Source: Mycobacterium sp. 852002-51961_SCH5331710
GTDB lineage: Bacteria > Actinomycetota > Actinomycetes > Mycobacteriales > Mycobacteriaceae
Length of the DNA stretch: 64,000 bases
Assembly: GCF_001665535.1 (NCBI RefSeq)
Contig: NZ_LZSQ01000075.1
Span: forward strand, 17,276 to 81,275
Reading direction: 5' to 3'
Shown one piece after another: positions 50,705 to 61,461 of this stretch (the stretch's first letter is position 1; every line of letters starts with the position of its first letter). Below the pieces are notes generated by a model that was not told the DNA's origin, ran no database searches, and was given only the letters and a program-made list of their open reading frames with translations. Made by a program: the position numbers and the translations under genes.

Positions 50705-53700
50705 CTGACACGGTCGACATCCGCGAGCAGGTACAAGACCGCCGGCTCGAGCTGCTGCGCCGCAAGCTCGCCGAGCGGGGACTGCGCGCGGAGAGCGCCT
50801 CGGCCGCGCAGGTCGGCCTGTCCGACGGGCAGCGCCGCATGTGGTTCGTCCAGGCCGCCGACCCGACCGGCGCCATCCTCAACATCTGCCTGTCCTACCG
50901 GCTCACCGGTGACCTGGATGTCGCCCGCCTGCATGACGCAGTCAAGGCGGTCGCCGCGCGCCATTCGCTGCTGCGCACCACCTACGGCGTCGACGAGAAC
51001 GGCGAACCACAACCGACCGTGCACGAGGACCTGTCACCCGGCTGGGCCGTGCACGATTTGACGGACCTGTCCGAACACGCGCGTCGGTTGCGCCTCGAGG
51101 TGCTGGCCCAGCGCGAGTTCGGCGCCTCCTTCGATCTGAGCGCCGATTCGCCGCTGCGGCTGACGCTCGTGCGTACCGCGCCCGACGAACACGTCATGCT
51201 GCTCGTCGCGCACCACATCGCTTGGGACGACGGCAGCTGGCAGGTCTTCTTCGGCGACCTGACGCGCGCCTACGCCGGTGAAGCGCTGGCACCCGCGGTC
51301 ACGCCGCCGTCGCATGCGCTCGGCTCGGTCGACGAGGACCTGGACTACTGGCGCGACGTGCTGGCCGACCCACCCGAACCGCTCGAGCTGCCCGGTCCCA
51401 ACGGCTCTGCGGTGCCGACGAACTGGCGGTCGCAACGGCTGACGCTGCAATTGCCCGATGCGACCGTCGATCGGGTCGCCGCGCTGGCCAAGGAGTCCGG
51501 CGCGACGCCGTACATGGTGCTGCTGGCCGCCTTCGGGGTGCTGCTGCAGCGCTACACCCACGCCGACGACTTCCTGGTCGCCACGCCCGTGCTCAACCGC
51601 ACCGCCGACGTCGAGGACGTGATCGGCTATTACGGCAACACGGTGGCGCTGCGCCTGCGCGCGGGAGCACATCAGAATTTCCGCGACGTCCTCGCCGCCG
51701 CCCGCGACACCGCGGTCGGCGCGTTCGCGCATCAGCGCGTGAACCTGGACCGGGTGGTGCGCGAACTGAACCCGGATCGCCGCCACGGCGTCGAACGGAT
51801 GACGCGGGTGACCTTCGGGGCCCGCGGCGCCGACAGTCAGGGATTCAACCCGCCCGGAATCACCTGCCGCCGAGCCGAACTACGCGGACACCTCACCCAG
51901 CTGCCGCTGGGTTTCATGGTGGAGTTCGACGCTCCCGGAATCGTGGTCGAGGCCGAGTACCTCGTCGAGATCCTGGACGCGGCGCTGGTCCGACACCTGC
52001 TCGAGCACTACCTGGTGCTGCTCGACGATGCGCTGCGACGCCCCGACCTGCCGATCAGCGATCTCGACCTGATGGGGCCCGACGACGTCGAATGGCTCCG
52101 CCGGGTCTCGGCGGGCGAGGAGTTCGTCACCGAGCCATCCACCATGACGGCGCTGGTGGAGGCGCAGGTCGCCCGCACACCCGACGCGGTCGCCGTCGTC
52201 TACGAGGGCCGCAACTACACCTACCGCGAACTCAACGAGTCGGCGAACCGGTTGGCGCACTGGCTGATCGAGCGGGGCATCGGAACCGAGGATCGGGTCG
52301 CGGTGCTGCTGGACCGCTCACCGGAACTCGTGATCACCGCCCTCGGCGTGATCAAGGCGGGCGCGGTGTACCAACCCGTCGATCCCACCTATCCCGTGGA
52401 CCGGCTGACGTTCATCCTGTCGGACTCCGATCCGAAGCTGACCATCCGGGAACCGATCACCGACCTCGACGGGTTCCCCGCCACCAACCCCACCGACGCC
52501 GACCGCGTCCGCCCGCTGGACCCGGACAGCACCGCATACCTGATCTACACGTCGGGCTCGACCGGTTTGCCCAAGGGCGTTCCGGTGCCCCACCGGCCCG
52601 TCGCGGAATACTTCGTCTGGTTCAAGGGTGACTACGGGATCGACGAGAACGAGCGGCTGCTACAGGTCGCCTCGCCGAGCTTCGACGTCTCGATCGCCGA
52701 GATCTTCGGCATGCTCGCGTGCGGCGGCCGCCTGGTGATCCCGCGCCCGGACGGTCTGCGCGACGTCGGGTACCTCACCGAGCTGCTACACGACGAGGGC
52801 ATCACCTCAATGCATTTCGTGCCCTCGCTGCTCGGGTTGTTCCTGTCACTGCCCGGGGTCAACCAGTGGCGGACCCTGCAGCGCGTGCCCATCGGCGGCG
52901 AGGCGCTGCCCGGCGAGCTGGCCGACAAGTTCCACGCCACGTTCGACGCGCTGCTGCACAATTTCTACGGCCCCACCGAGACCGTCATCAACGCCAGCCG
53001 GTACAAGGTCGAGGGCAAGCAGGGCACGCGCATCGTGCCAATCGGCAAGCCCAAGATCAACACGCAGATCCACCTGCTCGACGACGCCCTGCGCCCGGTT
53101 CCGGTCGGGGTGATCGGGGAGATCTACATCGGCGGAACGCATATCGCGCACGGCTATCACGACCGTCCCAGGCTGACCGCCGAGCGGTTCGTCGCCGATC
53201 CGTTCAACCCCGGCGGTCGGCTCTACCGATCGGGCGACCTGGCCCGCCGCAACGGCGACGGCGACATCGAATTCGTCGGTCGCGCCGACGAGCAGGTCAA
53301 GATCCGCGGGTTCCGCATCGAACTCGGCGAGGTTGCGGCGGCCATCTCCGTCGACCCCAGCGTCGGCCAGGCGGTCGTGGTGGTCAGCGATCTGCCCGGC
53401 ATGGGCAAGAGCCTCGTCGGCTACGTCACGCCTGCCGAGGACATCGACACCGTCGACGTCGAGCGGATCCGCAGCCGCGTCGCGGCCGCGCTACCCGAGT
53501 ACATGACCCCCGCCGCCTACGTCGTCATCGACGAGATCCCCATCACCGCGCACGGCAAGATCGACCGGGCCGCGCTGCCCGAACCCGACATCGACTCCGG
53601 CGCCGCGTTCCGCGAACCCGCCGACGGGACCGAACGCCGAATCGCCGACCTGTTCGCCGAACTCCTCGAACGCGACCGCATCGGTGCCGACGACTCGTTC

Positions 53701-55779
53701 TTCGACCTCGGTGGCCACTCGCTGTTGGCCACCAAACTCGTTGCCGGAGTGCGCAGTGCATTCAACGTCGACATCGGCGTGCGCGAGGTCTTCGAACTGG
53801 GCACCGTCGCCGCCCTCGCGCAGCGAATCGACTCGTCGGCCGCCGGGCCGGCCCGTCCCAGGCTGGTGCCCGTACCGCACGACAGGCCGCTGCTCATGTC
53901 GGCCTCGCAGCTTCGCATGTGGTTCCAGTACCGCATCGACGGACCCAGCCCGGTCAACAACATCCCGTTCGCGGCCCGCATCCACGGACCGTGTGACACC
54001 GAGGCGTTCGTGCAGGCGGTGCGGGACGTGGTGGGCAGGCACGAGGTGCTGCGCACGACGTATCGCGAAATCGACGGCGCGCCATACCAGATCGTCAACG
54101 ACGCTCTCGAGGTCGCGGTGCGCCGCGCCCACGGCACCGACGACATCTGGTTGGAAACCGAACTCGGCAACGAGCGCAGGCATGTCTTCGACCTCGAGGC
54201 CGACCCGCCCGTGCGCGCCGCCGTGCTCGCCACCCCGGATGCGCACGTGGTGTCGCTGGTCGTGCACCACATCGCCGCCGACCACTGGTCTGCCATGGTG
54301 TTGTTCACCGACCTGCTGACGGCGTACCGCGCCCGGCGTGCCGGTGAGGCGCCGGGATTCGCGCCACTGCCGGTCCAGTACGCGGACTACGCGGCGTGGC
54401 AGGCGACGCTGCTCGGCGAGACCGACGGGCCGATCGCGGCGCAGCGTGAGTACTGGCGCGAACAGTTGGCCGGCATGCACGAAGACCCCGGCCTGACACC
54501 GGATTTCCCGCGTCCGCCCGTGCTGAGCGGCGAAGGCGACGCGGTCGAGTTCGGCATCGACGCCACCACCCGCGGCAAGCTCGCGGAACTGAGCTCGGAA
54601 CTCGGTGTCACCGAGTTCATGCTGCTGCAGGCGGCCGTCGCGGTCGCACTGCACAAAGCCGGTGAGCGCCCGGACATTCCGTTGGGCACCCCGGTCGCGG
54701 GCCGCACCGAGTCCGAGCTCGACCAGCTCGTCGGCTTCTTCATCAACATCGTGGTGCTGCGCAACGATCTGAGCGACAACCCGACGCTGCGCGAGGTGCT
54801 GCGCCGGGCCCGCGGCACCGCGTTGGAGGCCTACGCCCACCAGGACCTGCCGTTCGACCAGGTGGTCGACGCGGTCAGCCCGGCACGGTCGTTGTCGCGC
54901 AACCCGTTGTTCGGTGTCGTCGTGCACGTGCGCGAGGCGCTGCCCGCCGACCAGGTGATCGAGTCGCGCGCCGACGGCGACACCACGTTCACCGCGCTCG
55001 AGCCGCCGTTCGACGTGGCGCACGCCGACTTGTCGGTCAACTTCTTCGGCGCCGAGGACGGCTACCGCGGCCACGTCATCTACCGGACCGACCTGTACCG
55101 GCGCAGCACCGCCGAACGGTTCGTCGGATGGCTCAACCGTGTGCTGGCCGCATTCGCCGAGGACCCCGGCCAACGGGTGCGCGACGTGCAGATCGCCGAC
55201 CGCGACGAGCGCCGTCTCGTGCAGCGGTTCAGCGCGGCGGCCTCGGCCAGCGTGCTCGACGGCTGGCGCGATCCGGTTGCGATCGGCGTGGTCGGCGACG
55301 TCTACGACCACGTCGTCGACGAGACCGGAGCCGATCTGCGGGCGACGGGCAGGCGGGGCCGGTGGACCGCGGACGGCGACCTCGAGTTCGTCGATGCCGC
55401 CGAGCAGCGCCGCCCGTCCACCCCCTCCGGGCCGGCCGAACCCGTGCGCACGGAGACCGAGCGCGTGCTGGCGGCCCTGCTGGCCGACGTCGTCAATGTG
55501 CCCGAGGTGAACCGCACCGACGACTTCTTCGAGTTGGGGGGCGACTCCATCCTCGCGGTCCAACTCGCGGCACGGGCGCGCGACGCGGGTGTGGCCGTCA
55601 CCGCGCGAATGGTGTTCGAACACCCCACGATCGGCGAGCTTGCGGCCAAGGTCGACGCCACCGCGCAGAGCGAGGCGCCCGACGTGCGTCACGAGCCGAT
55701 GGCCGCCTCGGGTCTGTCGTCCGATGAGCTGGCGGCGGTCACGTCGATGTGGTCGGCGTCGCAAGAGGGCGCGCCGTGA
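50701..55779 (+). CDS. mbtE: Mycobactin NRPS module, first lysine incorporation
   Basis: A 1692-residue synthetase. Condensation 1 at about 35-460 (VAHHIAWDDGSW near 170). Adenylation at about 476-955 (YTSGSTGLPKGV near 615, YRSGDLARRNGDG, HGKIDRAAL). Carrier 1 at about 965-1040 (Ser near 1006 in GGHSLLATKL). Condensation 2 at about 1064-1480 (VVHHIAADHWS near 1188). Then a short remnant resembling the end of an adenylation domain (about 1515-1570), and carrier 2 (Ser near 1616 in LGGDSILAVQL). It joins a lysine-derived residue to the aryl-oxazoline acid. GTG start in a GTGA overlap with mbtD. Confidence 0.92.
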   Translation: MTDTVDIREQVQDRRLELLRRKLAERGLRAESASAAQVGLSDGQRRMWFVQAADPTGAILNICLSYRLTGDLDVARLHDAVKAVAARHSLLRTTYGVDENGEPQPTVHEDLSPGWAVHDLTDLSEHARRLRLEVLAQREFGASFDLSADSPLRLTLVRTAPDEHVMLLVAHHIAWDDGSWQVFFGDLTRAYAGEALAPAVTPPSHALGSVDEDLDYWRDVLADPPEPLELPGPNGSAVPTNWRSQRLTLQLPDATVDRVAALAKESGATPYMVLLAAFGVLLQRYTHADDFLVATPVLNRTADVEDVIGYYGNTVALRLRAGAHQNFRDVLAAARDTAVGAFAHQRVNLDRVVRELNPDRRHGVERMTRVTFGARGADSQGFNPPGITCRRAELRGHLTQLPLGFMVEFDAPGIVVEAEYLVEILDAALVRHLLEHYLVLLDDALRRPDLPISDLDLMGPDDVEWLRRVSAGEEFVTEPSTMTALVEAQVARTPDAVAVVYEGRNYTYRELNESANRLAHWLIERGIGTEDRVAVLLDRSPELVITALGVIKAGAVYQPVDPTYPVDRLTFILSDSDPKLTIREPITDLDGFPATNPTDADRVRPLDPDSTAYLIYTSGSTGLPKGVPVPHRPVAEYFVWFKGDYGIDENERLLQVASPSFDVSIAEIFGMLACGGRLVIPRPDGLRDVGYLTELLHDEGITSMHFVPSLLGLFLSLPGVNQWRTLQRVPIGGEALPGELADKFHATFDALLHNFYGPTETVINASRYKVEGKQGTRIVPIGKPKINTQIHLLDDALRPVPVGVIGEIYIGGTHIAHGYHDRPRLTAERFVADPFNPGGRLYRSGDLARRNGDGDIEFVGRADEQVKIRGFRIELGEVAAAISVDPSVGQAVVVVSDLPGMGKSLVGYVTPAEDIDTVDVERIRSRVAAALPEYMTPAAYVVIDEIPITAHGKIDRAALPEPDIDSGAAFREPADGTERRIADLFAELLERDRIGADDSFFDLGGHSLLATKLVAGVRSAFNVDIGVREVFELGTVAALAQRIDSSAAGPARPRLVPVPHDRPLLMSASQLRMWFQYRIDGPSPVNNIPFAARIHGPCDTEAFVQAVRDVVGRHEVLRTTYREIDGAPYQIVNDALEVAVRRAHGTDDIWLETELGNERRHVFDLEADPPVRAAVLATPDAHVVSLVVHHIAADHWSAMVLFTDLLTAYRARRAGEAPGFAPLPVQYADYAAWQATLLGETDGPIAAQREYWREQLAGMHEDPGLTPDFPRPPVLSGEGDAVEFGIDATTRGKLAELSSELGVTEFMLLQAAVAVALHKAGERPDIPLGTPVAGRTESELDQLVGFFINIVVLRNDLSDNPTLREVLRRARGTALEAYAHQDLPFDQVVDAVSPARSLSRNPLFGVVVHVREALPADQVIESRADGDTTFTALEPPFDVAHADLSVNFFGAEDGYRGHVIYRTDLYRRSTAERFVGWLNRVLAAFAEDPGQRVRDVQIADRDERRLVQRFSAAASASVLDGWRDPVAIGVVGDVYDHVVDETGADLRATGRRGRWTADGDLEFVDAAEQRRPSTPSGPAEPVRTETERVLAALLADVVNVPEVNRTDDFFELGGDSILAVQLAARARDAGVAVTARMVFEHPTIGELAAKVDATAQSEAPDVRHEPMAASGLSSDELAAVTSMWSASQEGAP

Positions 55780-58700
55780 CCTCGACGCAACCCAAGGCCG
55801 AATCGAAGGTCGCCATCGAGGACGTGATGGCGCTCAGCCCGCTACAGCAGGGGCTGTTCTCGCTCGCGCAGTTGAGCGTCGGCGACGACGCCGACGGGGG
55901 AGAGGACCCTTACGTCATCGCGATGGCGGCCGACATCACCGGCGAGCTCGACGCGGACCTGCTGCGGGAGTGCGCGGCGACGCTGCTCGCCCGCCACCCC
56001 AACCTGCGAGCGAGTTTCCTTCGGGCGCAGAGCAAACCGGTCCAGGTAGTGCCCAACCGCGTCGACGTGCCCTGGCGTCGGATCACCGCAGCGGCCGACG
56101 AAGTCGACGCGCTGGAGGCCGACGAACGGCGCCGCCCGTTCAACCTCGCGAAGGGACCGGCGATCCGGTTCGTCCTCATCGAGGTGCCCGGATCGCATTT
56201 CCGGTTCGTTGTGGTCGCCCACCACATCATCATCGACGGCTGGTCGCTGCCCCTGTTTGTCGGTGAGCTGTTCGCGCTGTACGAGTCGGGCGGTGACCAA
56301 GCCGTCCTGCCGCCCCCGCCGCGCCCGTACCGCGACTACATCGGCTGGCTCGCCGGCCGCGACCAGGAGACCAGCCGCAACCTGTGGCGCGAGCACCTGG
56401 CCGACCTCGACGGCCCGACGCTCGTGACGCCGGCGCTCACCTCCGGTGAGCCGCCCACCGGTGAACCGCGCCGCACCGAACTGAGCCTGGACAGCGCCGC
56501 CACCCAGCAATTGGCGGAGGCCGCGCGCTCGCGCGGTGTCACGGTCAACACGCTGGTCCAGATGGCCTGGGCGGCGGTGCTTTCGGCGTTCACGGACCGC
56601 TCCGATGTGGTATTCGGCGTGACGGTGTCCGGGCGCCCAGGCGAGCTGGCGGGCGTCGAGACCATGGTCGGCTTGTTCATCAACACGGTGCCGCTGCGGG
56701 TCCGTCTCGATCCGGCGGCCCGCGTCGGCACGCAATGCGTTGCGCTGCAACGCGAAGCGGCCAAGCTGCGCGACCACAGCTACCTGCCCCACAACGAGCT
56801 GCGCTCGCTCGGCGGCATCGGCGAGTTGTTCGACACCCTGCTGGTCTACGAGAACTTCCCGCCTGGCGGGCTGGTCGGCGGCGGCGACTTCGTCGCCAAC
56901 GGCGCGACGTTCCGCCCGGCCGCGCTGGAGAGCGTGTCGCACTTCCCGGTCACCATCGCCGCACACATGATCGACGACGAGCTCACCGTCCTGGTCGAGG
57001 TCATCGACGGCGCCCTCGGCCAGATGAGCCCGGAATCGCTCGGGCATCGCGTGCTCACCACCACCCAGCGGCTGATCGCGAACTGGGACCGTCCGCTACG
57101 CGACCTCAGCGTCCTGCTCGACGATGAAGGCCGGGCTCCGATCGCTCCGACGGCAGCGGTGCCCACCCATCTCGGCGTGCACACCGCGTTCACCGAGACC
57201 GCCGGCGCCCGGCTGGGCTCACCGGCGTTGAGCTGGTCCGGCGGCGAACTCACCTATCGGCAACTCGACGAGGCCGCCGACCGGCTGGCCGCCACGCTGG
57301 CGTCGGAGGGAGTGCGCACGGAAACGCCCGTCGCGATTCACCTTTCGCGCGGACCGCAATATGTGGTCGCGATGCTGGCGGTGCTCAAGGCCGGCGGCGT
57401 CATCGTGCCACTCGATCTGGGGATGCCCGACGAGCGGATCGCCGACATCCTCGAACAGTGCGGTGCGACGATCGTCATAGACGACGACATGCTCGCCGCG
57501 GCGGCCGACAAGGGAGTCGAGGACTTCCGACCCGCGCCGGCCCTGCCGGGCCAGGCCGCGTACATGGTGTTCACATCCGGAACGACCGGCAGGCCGAAGG
57601 GCGTCGTCGGCACCCACCAGGCATTGCTGGCCTACGCCGAGGATCACGCCCGAAACGTGTTGCGGCCCGCTGCCACTCGATTGCGCCATCCGCTGCGGGT
57701 GGCGCACGCCTGGTCGTTCACCTTCGACGCGGCCTGGCAGCCGCTGGCGGCACTGCTCGACGGGCACGCGGTACACATCGTCGACGACGAGATCCAGCGC
57801 GACGCCGAGGCGCTGGTCGAGACCATCGGGCGGTACGGGATCGACCTGATCGACACCACCCCGTCGATGTTCGCCCAACTGCACGCAGTGGGGCTGCTGA
57901 CGACGGTGCCGCTCGGGGTGCTGGCGCTGGGGGGCGAGGCCGTCGGAATACCGGCGTGGAACCTCATCCGCGACGAATGCGCACGAACCGGCATGGCGGC
58001 GTACAACTGTTACGGCCCAACGGAAACCACCGTGGAGGCCGTCGTCGCCACCATCGCCGAACACGAACAGCCGACCATCGGGCGCCCCACCTCGCCCAGC
58101 AGGGCCCACGTGCTGGACTCGTGGCTGCGCCCGGTGCCCGACGGCGTGCCCGGTGAGCTGTACCTGTCGGGCGCCCAGTTGACCCGCGGATATCTCGGCC
58201 GCTTCGGCGAGACCGCGAGCCGTTTCGTCGCCGATCCGTTCGCGGCCGGTGAGCGCATGTACCGCACCGGAGACGTCGTACGGCGCCGGCCCGACGGTGC
58301 GCTGGAGTTCCTCGGGCGGTCCGACGCGCAGGTCAAGATTCGCGGCTTCCGGGTGGAACCGAACGAAATCTCGGCGGTTCTGCACACCCATCCCGCGGTG
58401 CGGCACGCCCACGTGGCGGTTCGCCGTCAACAGTGGGGTCCGCAGTTGGTCGCGTTCGTCGCCGCCGAGCCCGCGCCCGCGGTATCGGAACTGCGCGCCA
58501 TGGTGTCGAAACGCCTGCCGCGCTACATGGTTCCGCACTCGATCGTCGTCGTCGACCAGTTGCCGCTGACCACGCACGGCAAGGTCGACGAGGCCGCGCT
58601 GAACGCCATCGCCGTCGAGAACGGTCCGTCGGCCGCCCCGGAGACGGAGACGGAGAAGGCCCTGGCGTCCGTGCTCTGCGAGCTGCTTGACGGTGGCGAG

Positions 58701-60158
58701 CGCCTCACCATCGACGTCACCGCGGACTTCCTCGCGCTCGGGCTGGACAGCATCGTGGCGCTCTCGGTGGTGCAGGCTGCCCGCAGGCGCGGAATTCCGT
58801 TGCGCGCCAGGCGCATGCTCGAGTGCGCAACGCTGCGCGAACTCGCCGCGGCCATCGAGAACGAGTCGGCGGTCGCCGAACACGACGACGACCCGGGCGG
58901 CCCGATGCCCGTGCTGCCCAATGCGCACTGGCTCTATGAGCACGGCGATCCGCGCCGACTGGCGCAGACCGAGGCCATCCGGCTGCCCGACGGCATCACC
59001 GGTGAGCAACTCGAGCGGATCCTGCGTACCGTCGTCGACGCTCATCCGGTGCTGAGAAGCCGGCTCGACCGGCAGGCGATGACGCTCGTCGAGCACGACG
59101 AGCGGACTTCGCTGACCGAGGTGCCCGTCGACGGTGATTCTGACGAAGCCCTCGTCGAGGCCGTCGCCGAACACGCCCGACGATCGGTGGAACGCCTTGA
59201 CCCGCAACGTGGCTCGATGCTCGTCGCAGTGTGGTTGCGCCCGCCCGGCGCTCCCGGTGTGCTGCTGCTGACCGCGCATGTGCTGGCGGTCGACCCCGCG
59301 TCGTGGCGGATCCTGCTTGGCGAACTCGACGCCGCGTGGCACGCGCTCGCGTCGGGGCGCGAGCCGGCGCCCACCCGCGAGCACACCAGCTACCGACGGT
59401 GGTCGCGCCTGCTCGCCGAGCGCGCGCACACGCTCGACACGGCCGACTTCTGGGCGGCCCAACTCGACGGTGACGACCCGCCTCTCGGCGCCCGCAGGCT
59501 GCGGCCGCAGACCGATCGCGTCGGCGACGTCGTCGTCTCCATGGCGGTGACGGACAGCCACGTCACCGCGCGGTTGCTCAACGCTCCCGAATCCACGCCA
59601 CATCTGCTGGCTGAGGCCGCGGCGCGCACCGTCACCCGCTGGCGCCGACACCGCGGCCAGGACACGCCGCCGCCGTTGTTGGCGCTGGAGACCCACGGCC
59701 GCGCCGACACCGTCGTCGACGGCGCCGACACGTCCGACACCGTCGGGTTGCTCACCGCCATCTATCCGCTACGGGTGCAGACGGCCCGCGACGTCGCCGC
59801 AGTCCCCGGCGACGGCATCGATTACGGACTGTTGCGCTACCTGCGACCCGACACCGCCGAACGGCTGGGGGCGCGGCCGGAACCGCAATTGCTGCTCAAT
59901 TTCCTGGGCCGCGTGCACGCCGGTTTCGACGGCGGCACGCTGCGGCCCGACCGTGCGCTGCTGGCGCGCGTGTCGCCGCTGCCCGAGCCGCGGCTTGCCG
60001 TCAGGCACGAATTGACCGTGCTGGCAGCCGTTCTCGGTGACAGCGATGCACCGGTGCTCGGTACGCAATGGCGCACGCTGCCCGACATCTTGACCGCCGA
60101 TGACGTCGCCGCACTGCAGGCGATGTGGCAGGAATCGCTACGAGAGGTCGTCTCATGA
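55776..60158 (+). CDS. mbtF: Mycobactin NRPS module, terminal lysine
   Basis: A 1460-residue synthetase, the same size as M. tuberculosis MbtF. Condensation at about 15-440 (VAHHIIIDGWSLPL near 148). Adenylation at about 470-940 (VFTSGTTGRPKGV near 596, YNCYGPTETTVEA, YRTGDVVRRRPDG, HGKVDEAAL). Carrier at about 955-1025 (Ser in LGLDSIVALSV). The terminal condensation/epimerisation-like domain at about 1045-1450 contains LTAHVLAVDPASWRILL and is likely to release and cyclise the C-terminal lysine lactam. The GTG start overlaps the mbtE stop (GTGA). Confidence 0.92.
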   Translation: MTSTQPKAESKVAIEDVMALSPLQQGLFSLAQLSVGDDADGGEDPYVIAMAADITGELDADLLRECAATLLARHPNLRASFLRAQSKPVQVVPNRVDVPWRRITAAADEVDALEADERRRPFNLAKGPAIRFVLIEVPGSHFRFVVVAHHIIIDGWSLPLFVGELFALYESGGDQAVLPPPPRPYRDYIGWLAGRDQETSRNLWREHLADLDGPTLVTPALTSGEPPTGEPRRTELSLDSAATQQLAEAARSRGVTVNTLVQMAWAAVLSAFTDRSDVVFGVTVSGRPGELAGVETMVGLFINTVPLRVRLDPAARVGTQCVALQREAAKLRDHSYLPHNELRSLGGIGELFDTLLVYENFPPGGLVGGGDFVANGATFRPAALESVSHFPVTIAAHMIDDELTVLVEVIDGALGQMSPESLGHRVLTTTQRLIANWDRPLRDLSVLLDDEGRAPIAPTAAVPTHLGVHTAFTETAGARLGSPALSWSGGELTYRQLDEAADRLAATLASEGVRTETPVAIHLSRGPQYVVAMLAVLKAGGVIVPLDLGMPDERIADILEQCGATIVIDDDMLAAAADKGVEDFRPAPALPGQAAYMVFTSGTTGRPKGVVGTHQALLAYAEDHARNVLRPAATRLRHPLRVAHAWSFTFDAAWQPLAALLDGHAVHIVDDEIQRDAEALVETIGRYGIDLIDTTPSMFAQLHAVGLLTTVPLGVLALGGEAVGIPAWNLIRDECARTGMAAYNCYGPTETTVEAVVATIAEHEQPTIGRPTSPSRAHVLDSWLRPVPDGVPGELYLSGAQLTRGYLGRFGETASRFVADPFAAGERMYRTGDVVRRRPDGALEFLGRSDAQVKIRGFRVEPNEISAVLHTHPAVRHAHVAVRRQQWGPQLVAFVAAEPAPAVSELRAMVSKRLPRYMVPHSIVVVDQLPLTTHGKVDEAALNAIAVENGPSAAPETETEKALASVLCELLDGGERLTIDVTADFLALGLDSIVALSVVQAARRRGIPLRARRMLECATLRELAAAIENESAVAEHDDDPGGPMPVLPNAHWLYEHGDPRRLAQTEAIRLPDGITGEQLERILRTVVDAHPVLRSRLDRQAMTLVEHDERTSLTEVPVDGDSDEALVEAVAEHARRSVERLDPQRGSMLVAVWLRPPGAPGVLLLTAHVLAVDPASWRILLGELDAAWHALASGREPAPTREHTSYRRWSRLLAERAHTLDTADFWAAQLDGDDPPLGARRLRPQTDRVGDVVVSMAVTDSHVTARLLNAPESTPHLLAEAAARTVTRWRRHRGQDTPPPLLALETHGRADTVVDGADTSDTVGLLTAIYPLRVQTARDVAAVPGDGIDYGLLRYLRPDTAERLGARPEPQLLLNFLGRVHAGFDGGTLRPDRALLARVSPLPEPRLAVRHELTVLAAVLGDSDAPVLGTQWRTLPDILTADDVAALQAMWQESLREVVS

Positions 60159-61450
60159 GCCGGACACTCGCGGTGGTGGGCGCGGGCGCGAAGGCCGTCG
60201 CCGTCGCCGCCAAGGCCGCCGAACTGCGCGACATGGGCATCGACGTGCCCGAGATCGTCGCCGTGGAGAAGACAGGCGTGGCCGCCAACTGGCAGGCCGA
60301 CGGGGGTTGGACCGACGGTCAACACCGGCTGGGGACCAGCCCCGAGAAGGACGTCGGCTTCCCGTACCGCTCGGCGCTGGTGCCGCGCCGCAACGCCGAA
60401 CTCGACGAGCGGATGACCCGGCACAGCTGGCAGCAGTATCTGATCTCGACCGGCCAGTTCGCCGAATGGGTGGACCGCGGACGTCCCGCGCCCACGCACC
60501 GCAGGTGGAGCCAGTACCTGCGTTGGGTCGCAGGCAATGTCGAGATGAACGTGGTGCGGGGTGAGGTGCGCGAAGTCTCGGTCGCCACCGAATCCGGCGG
60601 GCCGCGGTGGACGCTGCACACCCCCGACCGCACCGTGACCGCCGACGGCCTGATGATCACCGGCCCCGGTCAACCGGAGCGCTCGATCCTGCCCGGCAAT
60701 CCGCGGGTGCTCTCGATAGCGCAGTTCTGGCACCGCGCGGCGCAGTACGAGCTGATCCGCGCCGAACGCGTCGCCGTCATCGGCGGGGGAGAGACCGCGG
60801 CGTCGATGCTCAATGAGCTGTTCCGGCACCGGGTTTCGACGATCACGGTGATCTCGCCGCAGGTGACATTGTTCACCCGAGGCGAAGGCTTCTTCGAGAA
60901 CACGTTGTTCTCCGATCCGACGGGCTGGACCGGACTGACGATGGCCGAGCGACGCGACGCGCTGCTGCGCACCGACCGCGGGGTGTTCTCCGCGCGGGTG
61001 CAGGACGCGTTGCTCGCCGACGACCGGATCCGCCACCTGCGCGGCCGGGTGGCGCATGCGGTGGCCTGCGACGGCCGAATCCGGTTGACGCTGAGCACCA
61101 CCCAGGGCGGCGAATCGCTGGAGACCGTGCACGGATTCGATCTCGTCATCGACGGTTCGGGCGCCGACGCGATGTGGTTCGTTCCGCTGCTCGGCCAGGA
61201 CGCGCTGGATCTGCTGGAGTTGGGCCTGGGCGCACCGCTGAGCTCGGAGGCGCTGCAGGAGGCGATGGGCGACGACCTCGCCGTCAGCGGGGTGCGCCCG
61301 AAACTGTTTTTGCCCGGCCTGTCGGGGCTGACTCAGGGGCCCGGGTTCCCCAACCTGTCGTGCCTGGGTCTGTTGTCCGACCGGATCCTCGGCGCCGACC
61401 TCGGCGCGGCCACCGACTCACCGTCACGCGAGCATCAATCCGTTCGTTGA
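60155..61450 (+). CDS. mbtG: Lysine N6-monooxygenase
   Basis: A 431-residue FAD/NADPH hydroxylase that makes the hydroxamate groups of mycobactin. The FAD site is TLAVVGAGAKAVAVAAKAAEL at the N-terminus. The NADPH site is VAVIGGGETAASMLNEL near residue 207, and a DLVIDGSGADAMWFVPLL region lies near 330. The ATG overlaps the mbtF stop (ATGA), making it the last gene of the operon. In M. tuberculosis mbtH follows; here it does not, and the next gene is an Rv2375-like gene on the other strand. Confidence 0.93.
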   Translation: MSRTLAVVGAGAKAVAVAAKAAELRDMGIDVPEIVAVEKTGVAANWQADGGWTDGQHRLGTSPEKDVGFPYRSALVPRRNAELDERMTRHSWQQYLISTGQFAEWVDRGRPAPTHRRWSQYLRWVAGNVEMNVVRGEVREVSVATESGGPRWTLHTPDRTVTADGLMITGPGQPERSILPGNPRVLSIAQFWHRAAQYELIRAERVAVIGGGETAASMLNELFRHRVSTITVISPQVTLFTRGEGFFENTLFSDPTGWTGLTMAERRDALLRTDRGVFSARVQDALLADDRIRHLRGRVAHAVACDGRIRLTLSTTQGGESLETVHGFDLVIDGSGADAMWFVPLLGQDALDLLELGLGAPLSSEALQEAMGDDLAVSGVRPKLFLPGLSGLTQGPGFPNLSCLGLLSDRILGADLGAATDSPSREHQSVR

Positions 61451-61461
61451 CGGCCGGAGCG

